NCBI GenBank assembly: GCA_020740775.1
Contig: JAHEWK010000001.1
Coordinates: 2,914,001 to 2,978,000, forward strand
DNA from: Ilyonectria destructans
Lineage: Eukaryota > Ascomycota > Sordariomycetes > Hypocreales > Nectriaceae
Direction of reading: 5' to 3'
DNA: 64,000 bases
The notes beneath the pieces were generated by a model. That model made no database searches and was not told the origin of the DNA. It was given only the letters and a program-made list of their open reading frames with translations. Positions 1 through 13,200 of this stretch are shown piece after piece. Made by a program: the position numbers and the translations under genes. Each line of letters opens with the position of its first letter. Position 1 is the stretch's first letter.

Positions 1-126
1 TTAGTTGAAGCTCTGGTGCACCGAGAGCAGAAGGCGCAAAGGGGCTGGGGAGGAAAGCCGTGGAGGGAGGCACTCACCTCTGAGGTACTCGGCTAAAGGC
101 GACTCCTCATATACCACGGGCTCCAT
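1..126 (-). CDS. 5' end of an unidentified gene (first exon, cut by left edge)
   Basis: A minus-strand ATG at 126-124 opens a short exon of 16 codons plus one base (126-78). It ends at a consensus donor GTGAGT (77-72). The remaining bases to the left edge look like intron, with a branch-like AACTAA close to position 1. The exon encodes an acidic start (M-E-P-V-V-Y-E-E) ending in A-E-Y-L-R. The rest of the gene lies outside the window, so the product cannot be named. The call rests only on the ATG, the open codons and the donor; a chance match is possible. Confidence 0.4.
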   Translation of the reverse strand: MEPVVYEESPLAEYLRGECLPPRLSSPAPLRLLLSVHQSFN

Positions 127-1454
127 CTAACAGCGCTATAACGTCGAGGGCGAGGATAAGAAGGCACGCAGAGCCATGGAGTGGCGAGCGGCAAGCGGCG
201 TAGCGGAGGACGGCGGCGCAAAGAGCAGGATAACCGAACAGAGCAGGAGAGGGCGGATCAAGGCGTTGGGGAGTTGGATGTGGTTGTCAACGGTTTAACA
301 GGGCAGTTCAGGAGAGGGCGGCAAGGACAGGCTGGTGGTTGTTGATGTTCCTATTTGGGGAGCTCCACGCCGGCGTGCTGCAGTGACCAAGCTGGGGGCA
401 GGGCGACAAGGGTGGACAGCCGATAGGCGGAGGCGCAGAGGCTCAGGTCGGAGATGTCGGTGATGCGCCGCGCATGGACGGAGTGGCCGGGGGCAGATGA
501 AGCGCCGTTGGACGGTTGGACTGTATACTTTCGGAGTCGGCGGCCTGGAGTCCTGGACGGGCAGACGGACTCTTAATGGCAGTCTGCCAGTGCTTCGTCT
601 TCATCCGTACTGAGACGGGGTGACGGGGGATGAACGGGGGGTGAACGGGTCGCTCCAGGGGCCCGGATTTCCGCAGAGCAGCAACTCATTAGCAAGGCGC
701 AGGGGCATGCAGGTTGCAGGGGGCCACCAGGTCGGACGAGGCGGTGGTTGGTTGTAATGCGGTCCAGAGAGCATGGAGAAGCGGTAGCGGCGTGGGCACC
801 CGCATGGGGCACCTGAGCTCTTGGTTCAGGTGTTGTGACCAGAATTAGCGAGTCCGGTTCGGATTTACCTTCTCCCGTGCCGCGAACCCCAGCAGTTCCG
901 GTCCGACCCAGCGCCGCTTACGTACGAAGGCGGCTGGCGCAGGAAGTTTGACAGCTTCAAATGGATCAGGACAGCCCCCACACAGTATACTCTGCAATCG
1001 ATCAACTACCTGAGGCAAGCAATAGCAGTAAACCCTTACTTTGAGAAACAAGAATTGAACTTGAGTTTATTACCCAAGTACTAAATAATAAAGATTTGAG
1101 GGGCTGATTAGGTAGGTATTGAAAGACACTGCCTACACACTATTATACTGGAGGCCGGTGTCCCTATGGTACCGAAGGTAGGTACCCAGAATTCCGCAAC
1201 CCACCTTACATAATAATACTCAATTGGAGCCGTCCTGGTTGGCTGATGGACCCACAGCCAAAAAGATGCTCTAACCCAACTCCCACCAAAGCTTCCAACT
1301 CCAACTTGTGAATAGAACTAGCCAACACCGGCGTACTCGACCCTCCCCGAGACGGCGTCTGCCTCTCTACCCGATCTCGAATTACAGGCACGCCTCTGCG
1401 GCGCATAGGCATGAATGAACCTCTTCGATACGGTCCACCGCGCCAGTCTGCCCA
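127..1454. other. Intergenic region, no gene recognised
   Basis: This stretch lies between the divergent starts of the edge gene (minus) and the 726-codon gene (plus), so it should hold both promoters. Short open frames occur at 573-812 and 845-1051, both minus, but neither shows a recognisable domain or splice structure. A GGTAGGTA-type repeat occurs near 1109 and 1178. No RNA gene was seen. Confidence 0.6.
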
Positions 1455-3635
1455 ATGCCCCCACGATGCGCGGCACTTCGCTCCCGAGCGGGCTGGTGCC
1501 CGGCACCCACAGCCTCGCCAGACAGTATCTGGATCACCGACACGATGCTGCGCCAAGCCATTGAGCGCTATCACCGGGCCTCTGCGCAATCACGCCGAAC
1601 TCTGAGCTCTTTCCCAGGTCCTATGGAAAGTCGCCGGCGGATGGGCAAACGCCATATGACGGCCGTCATGTCCGACTCACGTTCCGCGGCATCGCCCTGG
1701 TCCATTGAGCTCCCCCTCCAGCCCGGCGAGTGGAAATGGGAAGCTCCGACTGAACCAGGAAACCGAATTCGAAATGACAACAAGTTCAGCCTACGTCGGA
1801 ACATGGACCGCCTCATCGGATGGCTTGAGAACCCCGACGAGGACACCCCGACGACCACATCCATCGCTTCTACCGCCCAACCACGCGCGGTTGAAGCTAC
1901 AATGGTTTCCTCTTTCCAGCGGTCGCTCGCCGAACTCCACCAACGCCTCGGGGCCATTGACCTCGCAGATTCCGACGAAAGGGCAGTGTGGGTGGCTTGC
2001 AAACCCTTCTCCGACTACATTCAACACTCAATCCGAGAGAACATGATCACTAGCGACGATATGATCATAGCACTCGACCCTTTCGATTCCCAAATAAAGG
2101 ATCAACTGACCGTTGGATTGCTGGACGTGATACGTGCCAGAATGGCGACCCAGCTCGTCCGAGCCATTTATATCTCCCGGCCTGATAAAGAGCACGATCG
2201 TTATGCCGATCGATTTTGGAAGGCCAGTGTTAATTTACTCAGAGAAATGGGGACACAGCAGTTCCAGACCTACTTCTACTTTTTCCGGCTCGCGCAGTGT
2301 ATTCCACGCAAACGCCACGAGCGCCTCAGCAAAGCCCTCGTCTTTGACATGATAGCATCATACGTCGAATTTCAAGCATCTCTCCCTTTTCCGCACAAGC
2401 ATTCGACCAGCCATAACATCATTCTCAGTGCAGCCATCAAGCACCTGGACCGAGAGAGACCACAATTGATGTGGGAGGCAGTCCTCGAAATTCTGAGTGA
2501 GAGGCATGGCGGCGAGCATCTCATCAGGCTTCAACGCCAGGCGGTCATGACCATGTCCTTCAGCCCGTATGTGACAAGTCGGGAGTGCTTCGAAATGTAC
2601 CCTAGTGAGTGGACCAGCAAAGACGCGTTTCTTTACACAAAGGGCCGTCTGTGGGCCACCAGGTGTTTTCAGAGGAACTCCGTGCCCTCCTTTATACACC
2701 TAGACGTCGCAAGTCTGGACTGGGCAAGCATAGTGAAGCATATTTGGGATGCTCCCGAAACAGAAAGGAAGATTCTCCTGAAACACCTCTGTCGGTCCAC
2801 AATCAAGACTGGACAGTTCCGGACAATGGCAGAGCAGCTGGTAGAGAAAATGCCGTGGAATACGAGACTATTTCGGGAGATTGCCATTTCCAGCGGAAAC
2901 TACCGAAAGGCGCGGTTGCTCTGGAGGCTGGTCCGCGACAAGTCAGGGATTACCTACATAATCCGATGCTGGGACTGGACGGCATGGACCCCTTACGTGG
3001 AAGCCATGATCAAAGACCCGGACATGAATATCAGGTTCATTTGGCGGGTTCTCGCCCTCAATTGGGGCCAACCCAACAAGGCTGACCCTGGCAGGGCATT
3101 GTGCGGCATCAATAGCCAGACGGAGCTCCTCGAGCTAATGGCAAGATGGTTTCTCGAGGCGGATCATCTCAGCGAGCGGCAAACTCTCCACTGCATCCAG
3201 GAGTGTCTTGCTGTGTACCAGTCAATCGACAAGAACCTGTCCCCGCAAATAATACTCTGTATGGTCGAAGTCATACTGCGGGATCTTGAACGAGGGAATT
3301 ATGGTCGCCAGGAACGATTGGCGTGGATGGTGCGCCTCATCAAGAAGCATCTGGGAGATGAGGAGGCGGACAAGGTCCTGTTTCAGCTCCGAGGTTGGCG
3401 GTGGACTATTGAGAACCGAACCCACCGTCCCGAAAAGCCGACGGTCAAACAAATCGAAGACGAGTTGGCAATGCTCGCCAAAGAAGCTGCCGGGGGAGAT
3501 CTCAAAGGCAAACCCTTGGCGATGATCCAAGGGCTAGAAAAGATGCCAGAAGACGACCTTTCCGGCATTGATGAACATGAAAACTTGGAGACCGTCATCC
3601 GGGAAATGAGAAAGATGGACGGCGCGACCGGCTAA
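1455..3635 (+). CDS. Unrecognised helical protein, 726 codons
   Basis: A single uninterrupted frame runs from ATG 1455 to TAA 3635. I do not recognise the family. The first 80 residues or so are basic, Ser/Arg-rich and probably disordered. From about residue 90 the protein is rich in amphipathic, Trp- and Leu-containing helices (for example E-W-K-W-E near residue 92 and W-R-L-V-R-D near 490). That suggests an alpha-helical repeat or solenoid fold; there is no signal peptide, transmembrane segment or catalytic motif. The start is uncertain: internal ATGs at about 1545 or 1623 also precede the folded part, and an upstream exon cannot be excluded. Codon use and length argue that it is a real gene. 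It converges on the giant gene, with about 620 bp between their stops. A tetratricopeptide- or PPR-like fold is possible but only inferred. Confidence 0.75.
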   Translation: MPPRCAALRSRAGWCPAPTASPDSIWITDTMLRQAIERYHRASAQSRRTLSSFPGPMESRRRMGKRHMTAVMSDSRSAASPWSIELPLQPGEWKWEAPTEPGNRIRNDNKFSLRRNMDRLIGWLENPDEDTPTTTSIASTAQPRAVEATMVSSFQRSLAELHQRLGAIDLADSDERAVWVACKPFSDYIQHSIRENMITSDDMIIALDPFDSQIKDQLTVGLLDVIRARMATQLVRAIYISRPDKEHDRYADRFWKASVNLLREMGTQQFQTYFYFFRLAQCIPRKRHERLSKALVFDMIASYVEFQASLPFPHKHSTSHNIILSAAIKHLDRERPQLMWEAVLEILSERHGGEHLIRLQRQAVMTMSFSPYVTSRECFEMYPSEWTSKDAFLYTKGRLWATRCFQRNSVPSFIHLDVASLDWASIVKHIWDAPETERKILLKHLCRSTIKTGQFRTMAEQLVEKMPWNTRLFREIAISSGNYRKARLLWRLVRDKSGITYIIRCWDWTAWTPYVEAMIKDPDMNIRFIWRVLALNWGQPNKADPGRALCGINSQTELLELMARWFLEADHLSERQTLHCIQECLAVYQSIDKNLSPQIILCMVEVILRDLERGNYGRQERLAWMVRLIKKHLGDEEADKVLFQLRGWRWTIENRTHRPEKPTVKQIEDELAMLAKEAAGGDLKGKPLAMIQGLEKMPEDDLSGIDEHENLETVIREMRKMDGATG

Positions 3636-4257
3636 GGACTGAAGGATAAACCATGGGCAGGTCAGGGAAGGACATACATAGACAAAAAGAGCGCGCCATG
3701 TATGGAGTGTAGAACGGGGGGCTTACAATCAGCCATTGATACTAGTATATTAGTATATAGATACAGCAACAAGTATACCATGAAGTGACCACACAGTTCC
3801 AGATCTCGATCACAATGCAAACCTTGACCTCTTGAGTATATAGAAATTCACCAGGATCTAAGGGCACCAACTACTCGACGGCAACTTAAACGTAGGGGTA
3901 TCGATGATTTCATGTATTCTTTAGTAAGACAGGCAGCTGGGCTGGCAGATGAATGTAATCGAACGAACAAGAAGAGTGTGGTATGCCATTACAACATGCA
4001 TATGTACCAATCCAGATAACTCCAAAAACAAAAGACCAACAAGACGCAACAGGGCGTGATAGCGTACAGGTAATAAAATAGAAGCCCATCCGTACAGTAA
4101 AAAGGAAAACCACATTAGCCAGGATATCATGAACCTTTTGTTCCCTCTCAGTAGCCCAAAAATAACAAAAAGAAAATACGTCGCTGTAGACCGTGTCATA
4201 TCTAATCAAAACAACCGCCATTATCTTGCACGAGTTTTCTAGTCATCATCGTGCTTC
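3636..4257. other. Convergent 3' intergenic region
   Basis: AT-rich spacer between the stop of the plus-strand 726-codon gene and the stop of the minus-strand giant gene. It should hold both 3' untranslated regions and polyadenylation sites. The small minus-strand frames at 3910-4221 have the Phe/Tyr/Cys-rich make-up of chance translation of AT-rich DNA. No gene or repeat is called. Confidence 0.6.
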
Positions 4258-7200
4258 CTAAATCCCTCCCTCCAAATATTCTGCCTCGGGCTGGGCCATG
4301 TGCTCCGTCACAACACTGATGTGACTGCGAGCTCCAAGGGATGTGCCTCCGACGTCGCTCGAGCCTCCAAAGTGAAGCTTGGAGCGAGCGATGAGCACTT
4401 GTGCGGGACACACCACAATCTCCTCGTCGCCCTTGCCCGTGTCGTCTCCCTTCTTGACGACAAGAGGGAAGAGAACGACACGAACCACGGCACCTTGAGC
4501 CTCGAGGTCTTCGTTCGTCATGCTTGCGCTGCCGCTGCGCTCGTTCATCATTGAAGCGTTGAATTGAACGGTTGCGGCCAGCTCGCCATCTGCATCGTAC
4601 TCCGGTTGCAGAGGCGGCAGCATCATGTACTCAGCTTTCTGAGTACGCATCTCAACTGAGAGGCCCACGGCCTCCTTCATCACGCGTCGCAGTTGAGATT
4701 GGATCTGATCCTCCAGGTTGCCGGGCGGCGGGAGGATCTTGCATAGGGTCTGGAAGACAGCTTGGACGACGGCTTCTGTATCCAGGTCACGTTGGCGCTT
4801 GAAGCTATCGCGCTTCGCCAGTAGTGTTAGGGTCACGGCGCGCCATTGTCGCACCGCTTCCGGTGGGCCAACCTCAGTCAGCAGCTTCTCAAGTGACTTG
4901 AGCTTCTGTCTTTGCTCTCGGTCCATGCCGAAGAGGTAGCGGGTAAAGACAAACTCCCAAATCATGTTCATGGTCATGGACATGAAAATATCTCGGCGCT
5001 TAACGCGGTCTTTGAGGTAGGTGTCGACATCGGAACCGTCGAGGACGGCGTTATCCAGTCGATCGATGGTCTTCTCATCATTGATCTCGCTTGTCAGACG
5101 ACAGGCGCGCATATCGGAAAACTTGGAGAAGCGCAGCACCCATTGCTGGACGTGGGAGCAGAGCTGCTGACAGCGATGGTCGAAGTGATCCTCGTCGCGG
5201 AGGTTGAGGAAGTGCTCATCGCTGGCTTTGGTCTCGAGGATTTGGCGCTGCATTTCGCGTATCTTCTCCTTGGCAGTCTCGAGCTGTTCGCGCAGCTTTG
5301 CAATTTCATCGTCCTTTTGTTGCAGAGTCTGATCCAGCTGGCCTTGGGCGCCACGCGCGTCGTCGAGTTCACGGATGATGGTTGCATGGCGAACCTCGAG
5401 ATCAGTGTAGCGTCTCTTGTCTTTGTTGGCAAGCTCGGCATTGGCGCTGGCGAGACCATCGTTGACCTCGGTCAGGCGGGAAACCTCGTTTTGGAGGAAC
5501 TTGAGGGACTGCCTCAGGGCATCGATCTCGGCGTCGCGGTCGGCCAGAGTGGTGACGGCGCGATGGCTGACGCTGGTTTCGGCCGTCGCACGCGCGTCAC
5601 TGAGGGCACGGTTCTCGGCCAGGAGCTGTTCGACCTTGTTCTCGAGCTCGAGCACCTGCATGCTCTGTCGTCGACGCATGCTGTGGGGCCGTGTGGGCGA
5701 ACGGGGCGAACCGATGCGGCCCTCGCCGAAGCCGTCCTGAAGAGTAAATCGAGTCAGTCGCGGGGCCAGAGGCGGTGAAGGTCGGAGAGGCGGTGGAGGT
5801 AGGAGAGGCGGTGGAGGCAGGACAAGAGAGGCAGTCAGGAGTATAGAACTTACATAAACATCGGCCATGTCCTTGGCGCGGACACGACCTTCATTTGCAA
5901 CGGGCGTGGTGTTGTTTTCGTTACGGAGCGTCCGTAGATCACCGCTCATTCGCTTGTTGACTCGACGGAGCGGTGGAGTGGGGGTGTTGGACGAGCGTTG
6001 GATGCCTGGACTCTCAGGCCGCAACTTGAGCGGCTCTGGCGTACGACGCCGCGAGAGGCTGGTATTGGACAGGGATCGGCGCGCGAAGGCTTCAGGCCGC
6101 GGCGATGATTGGCGTGAGAGCGGCGGATTGTCCGACACGCTGCGAGATGGCGTGGATGTTGCTGATCGTGCTGCCAGTCCCGCTGCAGCCGCTGTCACCG
6201 CTATTCCGGCCACACCCGCGGCTACCAGCCCGCCGTATTGCTTCTTCTTCTCGGGCTCCGGCGTCGCGGATTGCGCCGGCGGCTCGCGCAACACGGGCGT
6301 GGCTCGGGGCGACCGCCGGAGTCGTCTCTCGCTCGCCGGCTCCGGGGTCTGTAGTCCGGCGCGTTCCCGGCTTGCACGCTCCCGGTTTGCGCGTTCCCGG
6401 CTGGCCGCATCACTCCAGTCTCCGCTGTGGACGCCACTGTCGCGCTGCTGCTCCTCGCTCAGCGGCATGCTCCGTCGCTGAGGGTGTGGCGAGTCTCCAG
6501 CGTAGCCGCTGTCCCGGTTGGCATCCAGCTGCTTCAGCCTGCGCTTGGTCGGCTCTACCTCTGCCTCTGGGACTTCTGGTACTGGCTCTAGAAGGCGAGA
6601 AGGTGACCGTCGAAGTTCGCCCACTTCAGATCCTAGCTCTCCGAACGACGTCGGTGTTCGGCTGTCTTCCCTCAAAAGACCACCCACTGGCTCCTCCATG
6701 TCGGATCCTCGCCGAAGAAGTCCCTGGAGGGGTGGACGAGGTAAGTCGGTATTTCCTCGTCCCAGCACAGGACTTTCCGCCAAGTCATCATGGTCAAGCC
6801 ACTCGTGTTGTCGAGATGTCTCCTTCCGGCCTGTAAAACTGTCCCTGACCACCACTGGTTCGTAGTCCTTGCTCTTGCCTTTAGTCCTACTTGACTCCTT
6901 AGCCGTGATTGTCGTATTGGCTCTGTCCCGAGCCTGGTCCTCAAAGTCCCGCTCGGTTCCCTTGATTGTCTCTTTTGGCTTGTCACGGGCTCCCCAGAAA
7001 TCCTCGTCCATCTTGGCCTTTGGCTTCTTTCTCTCGTGAAATGAGCTCTGTCCGACGGCAGCAGTCTTCCTCACATGAACATCCTCTTCCAACCCTTGAT
7101 CATCGAACAAGTCATCTTCATCTTGCACTCTTCTGTCCGTAAACTTTCCCCGGTTTCCCTTATCCTTGCTTCCAAGCTTGTCGGCAAGAACCGTGGCCCC

Positions 7201-10200
7201 TGTTGCCGCGGCTGCCACGGCTGCCACTATTTCAATGGCGGATGTTGTCTCTTCCTTGCCATGCGGTGTGGATTTGGCCTTGCCCGGCCCCTTAGAAGCT
7301 CTTGGGGGCGTGACAGGGAGGGATTCGCGGTCGACCTTTGGTGCCCGGGCCGATGTTTTCGACTGGCTGACTTTGAGGCTAGGCGATGGCGCGACCCAAT
7401 CATCCACGAAATCCATGTCATCATCCAGTAGGCCTGAGCCCTGTACATGATCGATGGGTTTAAGCTCCTTCTTCTTCTTCCCATGCTTGGTAGGCTCTTC
7501 CAACAGAAAATCCCGTGGATCGGGAGCTTGTCCTTGAGGCGAAGGTAAGTCCTCGTATGGCGTCCCATGTACTCGATTGTCTGCTCGTTCAGAAACATCC
7601 CTGGAAATAGCTGCACCAGCCAAGTCTCGGGCATTGTCGACACTAATTGCAGCAGCGTCTTCCATCACCAGGGACTTCTCGATTGTCTGGGTGTCTGGTT
7701 CCGGGGTCACCTCTGGTGTGGGCTGTTGGGTTTGAGTGGAGCTCAGCATTCTCTCCTTCTTTTTCTTTGTCTTTGAAGTAGGAGAGTCCTTGGGTTTGTC
7801 ATCGGCGACTTCTGTCCTATGGCTGCGGTCGAGGACAGTCACGGGATCCTGTTTCTCGTCTCCTCGAACCGGGACAGATGCGTCTTCCTTCTCCAGAGAA
7901 ATCCCACGCGAAATCTGGGTGAGGGATGGAATTGCTGGCTCCTCGGCACACTCCATGGGGATATCAACATCCATGGGCTTTGGCTTCGCTTCCTTGCCCT
8001 TTCTCTTGAGAGGCAAAGCCCACTCTTCATCGTCCTTTTCCCGCGATCCAGTTGGTTCTGTTGACTGGGGGACCTCGGTATCAATGGATCTGGTCTGCTC
8101 CAACGTGGGGCTGAGTTCAAAACCAGCCTCAGATTCAATCATCCGCTGATACTCCGTGAATGTAGCGGTTGGTTCATTGAAGGCCGGGAGATCCATCTCA
8201 ACATCGGGAACTGGTATCAGAGCGCTGTCAGGCCTGCTCTTGATGCCAATCTTCTTGACGGGCAAAGTCCATTCATCATCATCTTTGTCGTTGGTTAAAA
8301 TCGGCAGGGGCTCATCCATAGCTTGCTGGACTGGGGTCTCTTGTTGCTTCTCGATGATTGACTCGTCCGCGGGTGAAGATTCAGCAGCCGTTAGTGACCG
8401 TGCGAGCTTCTTCGCGTTCTTCTTGTCCTTCTTAGACTTCTTGGTAGGAATCTCAGAATCAGGTTCCTGGATGGTTTCGTCTAGTACAGGGATAAGGGCA
8501 GAGGCATCTTCGGCTGGAGGGTCACTGGCGGTTAGCTCCTTAGGAAGGGCAACCTCAACCTGGGGATCTTGCATGGCAATGTCGCCCGAGGGTGCACCTC
8601 GAGAGAGATTTTCGTCCGCAGGCGCGTCTGGGACGGCGGCTTCTTGGGCGGGGATGTCTTCAACAGGCGGAATACCAACAGAAGAAACATCCACCGGGGT
8701 AGCTTCAACAACGAGGACCTCTTCGGCGGGTACATCGAGAGGATCATTGGCAGGTGTGGAAACATCGACCTCCATTGGCTCAACATCGGGTCCAGGACGA
8801 GCTTCCGGGGCAAGTTCAGTTGTAGGCTCCAGAGTATCTTGAACAGAGTTGCCCTTCTTCTTTTTCTTCTTGTCCTTCTTAGAGGTCTTTGTCTGGAGGT
8901 CTTTGTCTTGTAGCTCCTCGGTAGGGGTTTCTTGGTGCGTCACAACATCAGGCACTGCGAGCTGGTCCATGTCAATTTCCTTGGCAACAGCTTCTGGCTG
9001 GCGTGGAATAACTTCGATGGCTTCCTCAATGGTAGGGGTAGGCTTGGTTTCCATAGCGCGTGGGGCCTCTTCCACCACACTTGGCCGATCAGCGGTTTCA
9101 GAAGTCTCCAATTCTCGAGATGGTGTATGCTCTCGAGGTTTTTCGCGTCCGTCGAAAATGGAGATGGACTTATTGAATTCCATCGGGGCCTCGGGAAGGA
9201 GTTGGATGTTCTCGGCGGGCGCCTCCTCAGTCAACGGCACATGTTCAGTCATTTGGACATCTCCACTCATCACTACTGAGCTGGAAGGCTCATCATCAGG
9301 CAGAGCGTCGGCGTTGCCCTTCTTGTTCTTCTTTTTCTTATCCTTCTTTGTGCGCTTTCCAACCGAACTATCCGGCCACGCATCCAAAGAGGGTACTTCC
9401 GGCTGAATCATAGAGGCATCGAGCGGGGTTTCAGAATCAAAAGGTTGTTCTCGGGTGTCTTCCAGCGCATCAGTGGGCAAGGGAATGTTTGAATCTTCAA
9501 TTTGGGTCACCGACTTCATGTCTTGAAGCTCATTGAGATGTTTGTCGGTCTGGACCTGGCCAAGCTGGTGTGGGTCGTTCAAGTCGTGGTCGTTCTCCAA
9601 ACCGGGGTGTCCGGCTTCGGGGGGATTTTGGCTGACCGCCTCTTCAACATCGAGCTGCATGGGTGTTGAAGTAGAGGCGAATTGAGCGGTCAGCTCGCCA
9701 GATTCCTCGGCTTGTGCAGCGAGCTTAGCCTTTTGCTGCTTCTTCTTCTTCTTGGCCTTCTTGGACGTGGTTGTGCCCCACAAGTCATCCTCCTCTGTCT
9801 TTGCTGGGTCGGCCGCGGTCTCCACATTGGGCTCTTTAGAAGCTTCAGGCTCCTCTACCCGAGTCGACTCATGAGCAGGCTCGCCAAATTCTCCCAGCTC
9901 CTTGGTAGGCTCAGTATCAAGAGAACGTTCAGCTTCAAAGTCATTTGTCGATGTCGTCTCAGCTAGCGTCCTTGGCTCAACTGCAGCTTCCGACGCCGTT
10001 GCAAGCTCGGGATATGCGTTTGGCTCTGCGACAGATTCAAGCTTTGTGGCTGTCTCGGCTAATTCAGTAGCAGGTTCTAGCTCCCGTGCCGACTCAAATA
10101 GCTCAATCTCGGCCACTGGCTCTTTCACAGGTTCAGCTGGTTCCAAGTGGACATCGGCTTCGGTCTCTGTTATCGTCTCAGATTGCTCGGCGATGGCATC

Positions 10201-13200
10201 CAGTCCCTTGGTGGCCTCATTCGATTCATGAGCATGTTCTGGCTCATTCGGTATCTCAGATAACTGAATCGACTCCACAGCAGACTCTGGTTCGAATGCA
10301 GGCTCAGCAGGCTCAGCAGGCTCAGCAGGCTCGGCTTCGGTAGCTTTGCCCTTCTTCTTTTTCTTTTTCTTGTCCTTCTTAGAAAGGCGGGGGCCTGAGA
10401 GTTCATCTTCCTGCTTCTCTGATCGAGGTTCGAGCTCATGCACGATTTCCACCTCCGGCTGAGACTCCGACTGAAGTTGAGGTTCAGACTCTAGTCGAGA
10501 ATCAAGTATAGTTGCTTCAGCCTCTCGCGGAGTGTGCACCACATTTCGAGTCCCGGATTCGTTTTCTGCTTCGGGCTCGACATCGAACTCGAGTTGGGAG
10601 TCGGGCTGAACCTCAGCTTGAGGTTCCAGCTGAGATTCAGCTTCGGGTTCCACTAGAGGTTCGGTGACAGTTACTTCCGCTTCATGTGCCATTGAGGGCT
10701 TTGTTGGAGACTCAGTCTGGGAAATCATCGAAAGTTCTTCTCCCAGAGGCTCGGCAACCGAGTCGAGAGTAGAGGAGGGTTGATGTGCCTGCTCTTCAAG
10801 CTCCATCTCCTTTGATTTTGCCTTTGCCTTCTTTTTCTTCTTCATGTCCTGCTTAGAAGCTCCGGTGCTTTGAGCGTGCACATCATCCTTCTGTTCCACC
10901 TCAAGCTGGGCTTTAACGTGCGGCTCAGACTCGGGAAGGGCAGATCTTTCAGCAACCAGAGGTGAGACTTCAACAGCTTGCTCTAGCTCGTCATGTTGAG
11001 TCCCTTCGGTAGCAAGCGTTACTGCTTCTGGCATTTCGACCAAGCCAATATCCTCTACTTTGTCTTCTCGGTTCTCCTCGGAAGGTCCAAAGCTCGCAGA
11101 ATCCCCTTCCTCCTTGGTCTTGAGTTCAGGTTGGGATTCACATTCAGTCTTGGGCTCCTCAGAAACAGCGGGCTCAGCAGCACGGTCCAAGTCGAATGGC
11201 AGCGTAGCTTCCTCAGTTGGCTGAGATGGCTCCTCAAGGTCAAAGGCGACAGATTTGCCCTTCTTCTTCTTTTTCTTTTCTTTCTTGGAGAGGGGGGCAT
11301 TCTGCTCATCTGCTTCCTTCCGCTCTGGCTCGGGTAAAACCTCGCGGTCGACCTCAGGTGTCGGAACAATCCCTAGAACTGGCTCGGGTTTTGGCTCTGT
11401 CTTTTCTGCGTTCTCAGGTTCAGCCTCAGGTGTGCTTTCGGCCTCTGGAATCGGCTCAGCGTCGAGGGAAGTTTCAACCACCGGAGTAGTCTCTGACTGG
11501 ACCTCTGAAACGACGTCTAATTCAGCCTCCCGAATGAGTTCGCCTTCCGGTGTGTTTGTAAGCTCTGGGGCGAGCTCTGTCTCTGCCGCGGGTTTAACTC
11601 CTTGTGTTGATGTGGTCTCAGGTTCAGCGGTGTCAACCTTGGTGTCCTCGAGTGGCCCAGATATGCTTTCTTTGGGCGCTGTGTCTTTGGTAGGCTCAGG
11701 GGTCTCCACGGTATTAGCGGCTGCAGCCTTGGCCTTCTTCTTCATCCTTTTTATCTCCTTCTTAGAGAGGCCAGCATATGGGTCGACAAGGTCTTGTGGC
11801 GCAGTTGTAGCCTCGGGTGTGGCGTCAGCTTCGGGTTCAGGCTGAGCTTCAGCGACCACAGGCTCGAGGTTATTCAGAGAATCGGGGGCGGGTTCAGTCG
11901 GTACTTCGGACTCTTCGAAAAAGTCCGGCGACTTCTCTTGGTCAGGGTAAATGCTTCTAGAGAGACTAGAGCCAGGTTCGTCATCTTGCTGTGGCTCCTC
12001 AGGTAGCGATTTGCTGTGGATTGCTGCAGGCTCGGGTGCGGAATCAAGAACGGGTTCAAGAGAAGCATCAGGAGCGTTCTCTGGCGCAGGCTCTGGCGCA
12101 GGCTCTGGCGCAAGCTCAAGAGTAGCTTCAGGTTCATTGACAAGCTCTGCCTCCTCAAGGGAGGCGGAACCCGAGGCCTTACTCTTCTTCTTTTTCTTCT
12201 TGCTCTTCGTAGACATAGACTCGATCAGCTCGTCCTCCTGTGCCTGGTCAGGCTCTGGTTCAAGTTGGCGCTCAGCTTCCAGTGCTGTTTCAAAGGTAGG
12301 CTCGACAACGTCAACAGGCCGGGCAGGTTCAGAAATATCGACGGACTCGACGATCTCAGCAGTCTTGACTTGTTCAGCAGATTCTAGGGGCTCCACCACC
12401 TCAGCGGTTTCGGTAGACTCAGCGTCAGGCACTTGAACAGGCTCAGCCGGCTCATCAATTTTCGTCGAAATAGCTGGCTCAGAAGGACTAGTCTCAGGCG
12501 CGACCGAGTCCTCGGGTTCCAAGGGCCTTTCGGGTTCAGCTAGAGCATCTAGAGAGTCAGCAGCGGAGCCTTTGCTCTTCTTTTTCTTTTTCTTTTTCTT
12601 GTCTTTCTTAGACAGAGTAAGATCATCTACCTCCTCCTCTTTCTTCTCAGATTCTGGCTCGGGCTCCGCGATGACATCTTCCAGTGTACCAATAAGGTTC
12701 AGCTCATCAACGCCCTCAGAACCCGGTTCACTGGACATTGCTGGCTCTGGTTCCAACCCTCGAGTGGGTTCGGGATCATTTCCCTCTGCAATCTGAACCT
12801 CCGGTTCGGGTACGACAACCTCAGAGGTGGGCCCAGGGGCGACCATTGAGTCGGGTGCAGGAACGGTCATCGCATCTGTTTTTGTCTCGGCGGCAACATC
12901 AGGAGTGGTTTCAGGGGTATCTACTGTTCTCGGCGAAGGCTCGAAAACGTCAGTGGTAGCTTCAGGGATGAGGGTTGCCTCAAGTTGAGCAGTGTCAGTC
13001 GGCGCAGATTCGGGGCTTCCATCAGCTGGTTTCGGCTGCTCAAGTTCCTGCGATGCCTCGAGGTCAACGCCCTTGCCCTTCTTCTTCTTCTTTCGCTTTT
13101 CCTTCTTCGTCAAACCTGCGTTAGTGTCGTCGTCATCTTTCCTCGTGGAGTTCGGTTCAGCCTCGGCGGCTACTTCAGGAGTGCGTGAGACCTCGATCTC

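Noticed and set aside
11255..11845. Plus-strand frames starting with poly-Phe (also near 14501, 13544 and 12572)
   Set aside because: The poly-Phe is the complement of the lysine blocks; these frames are shadows, not signal peptides.
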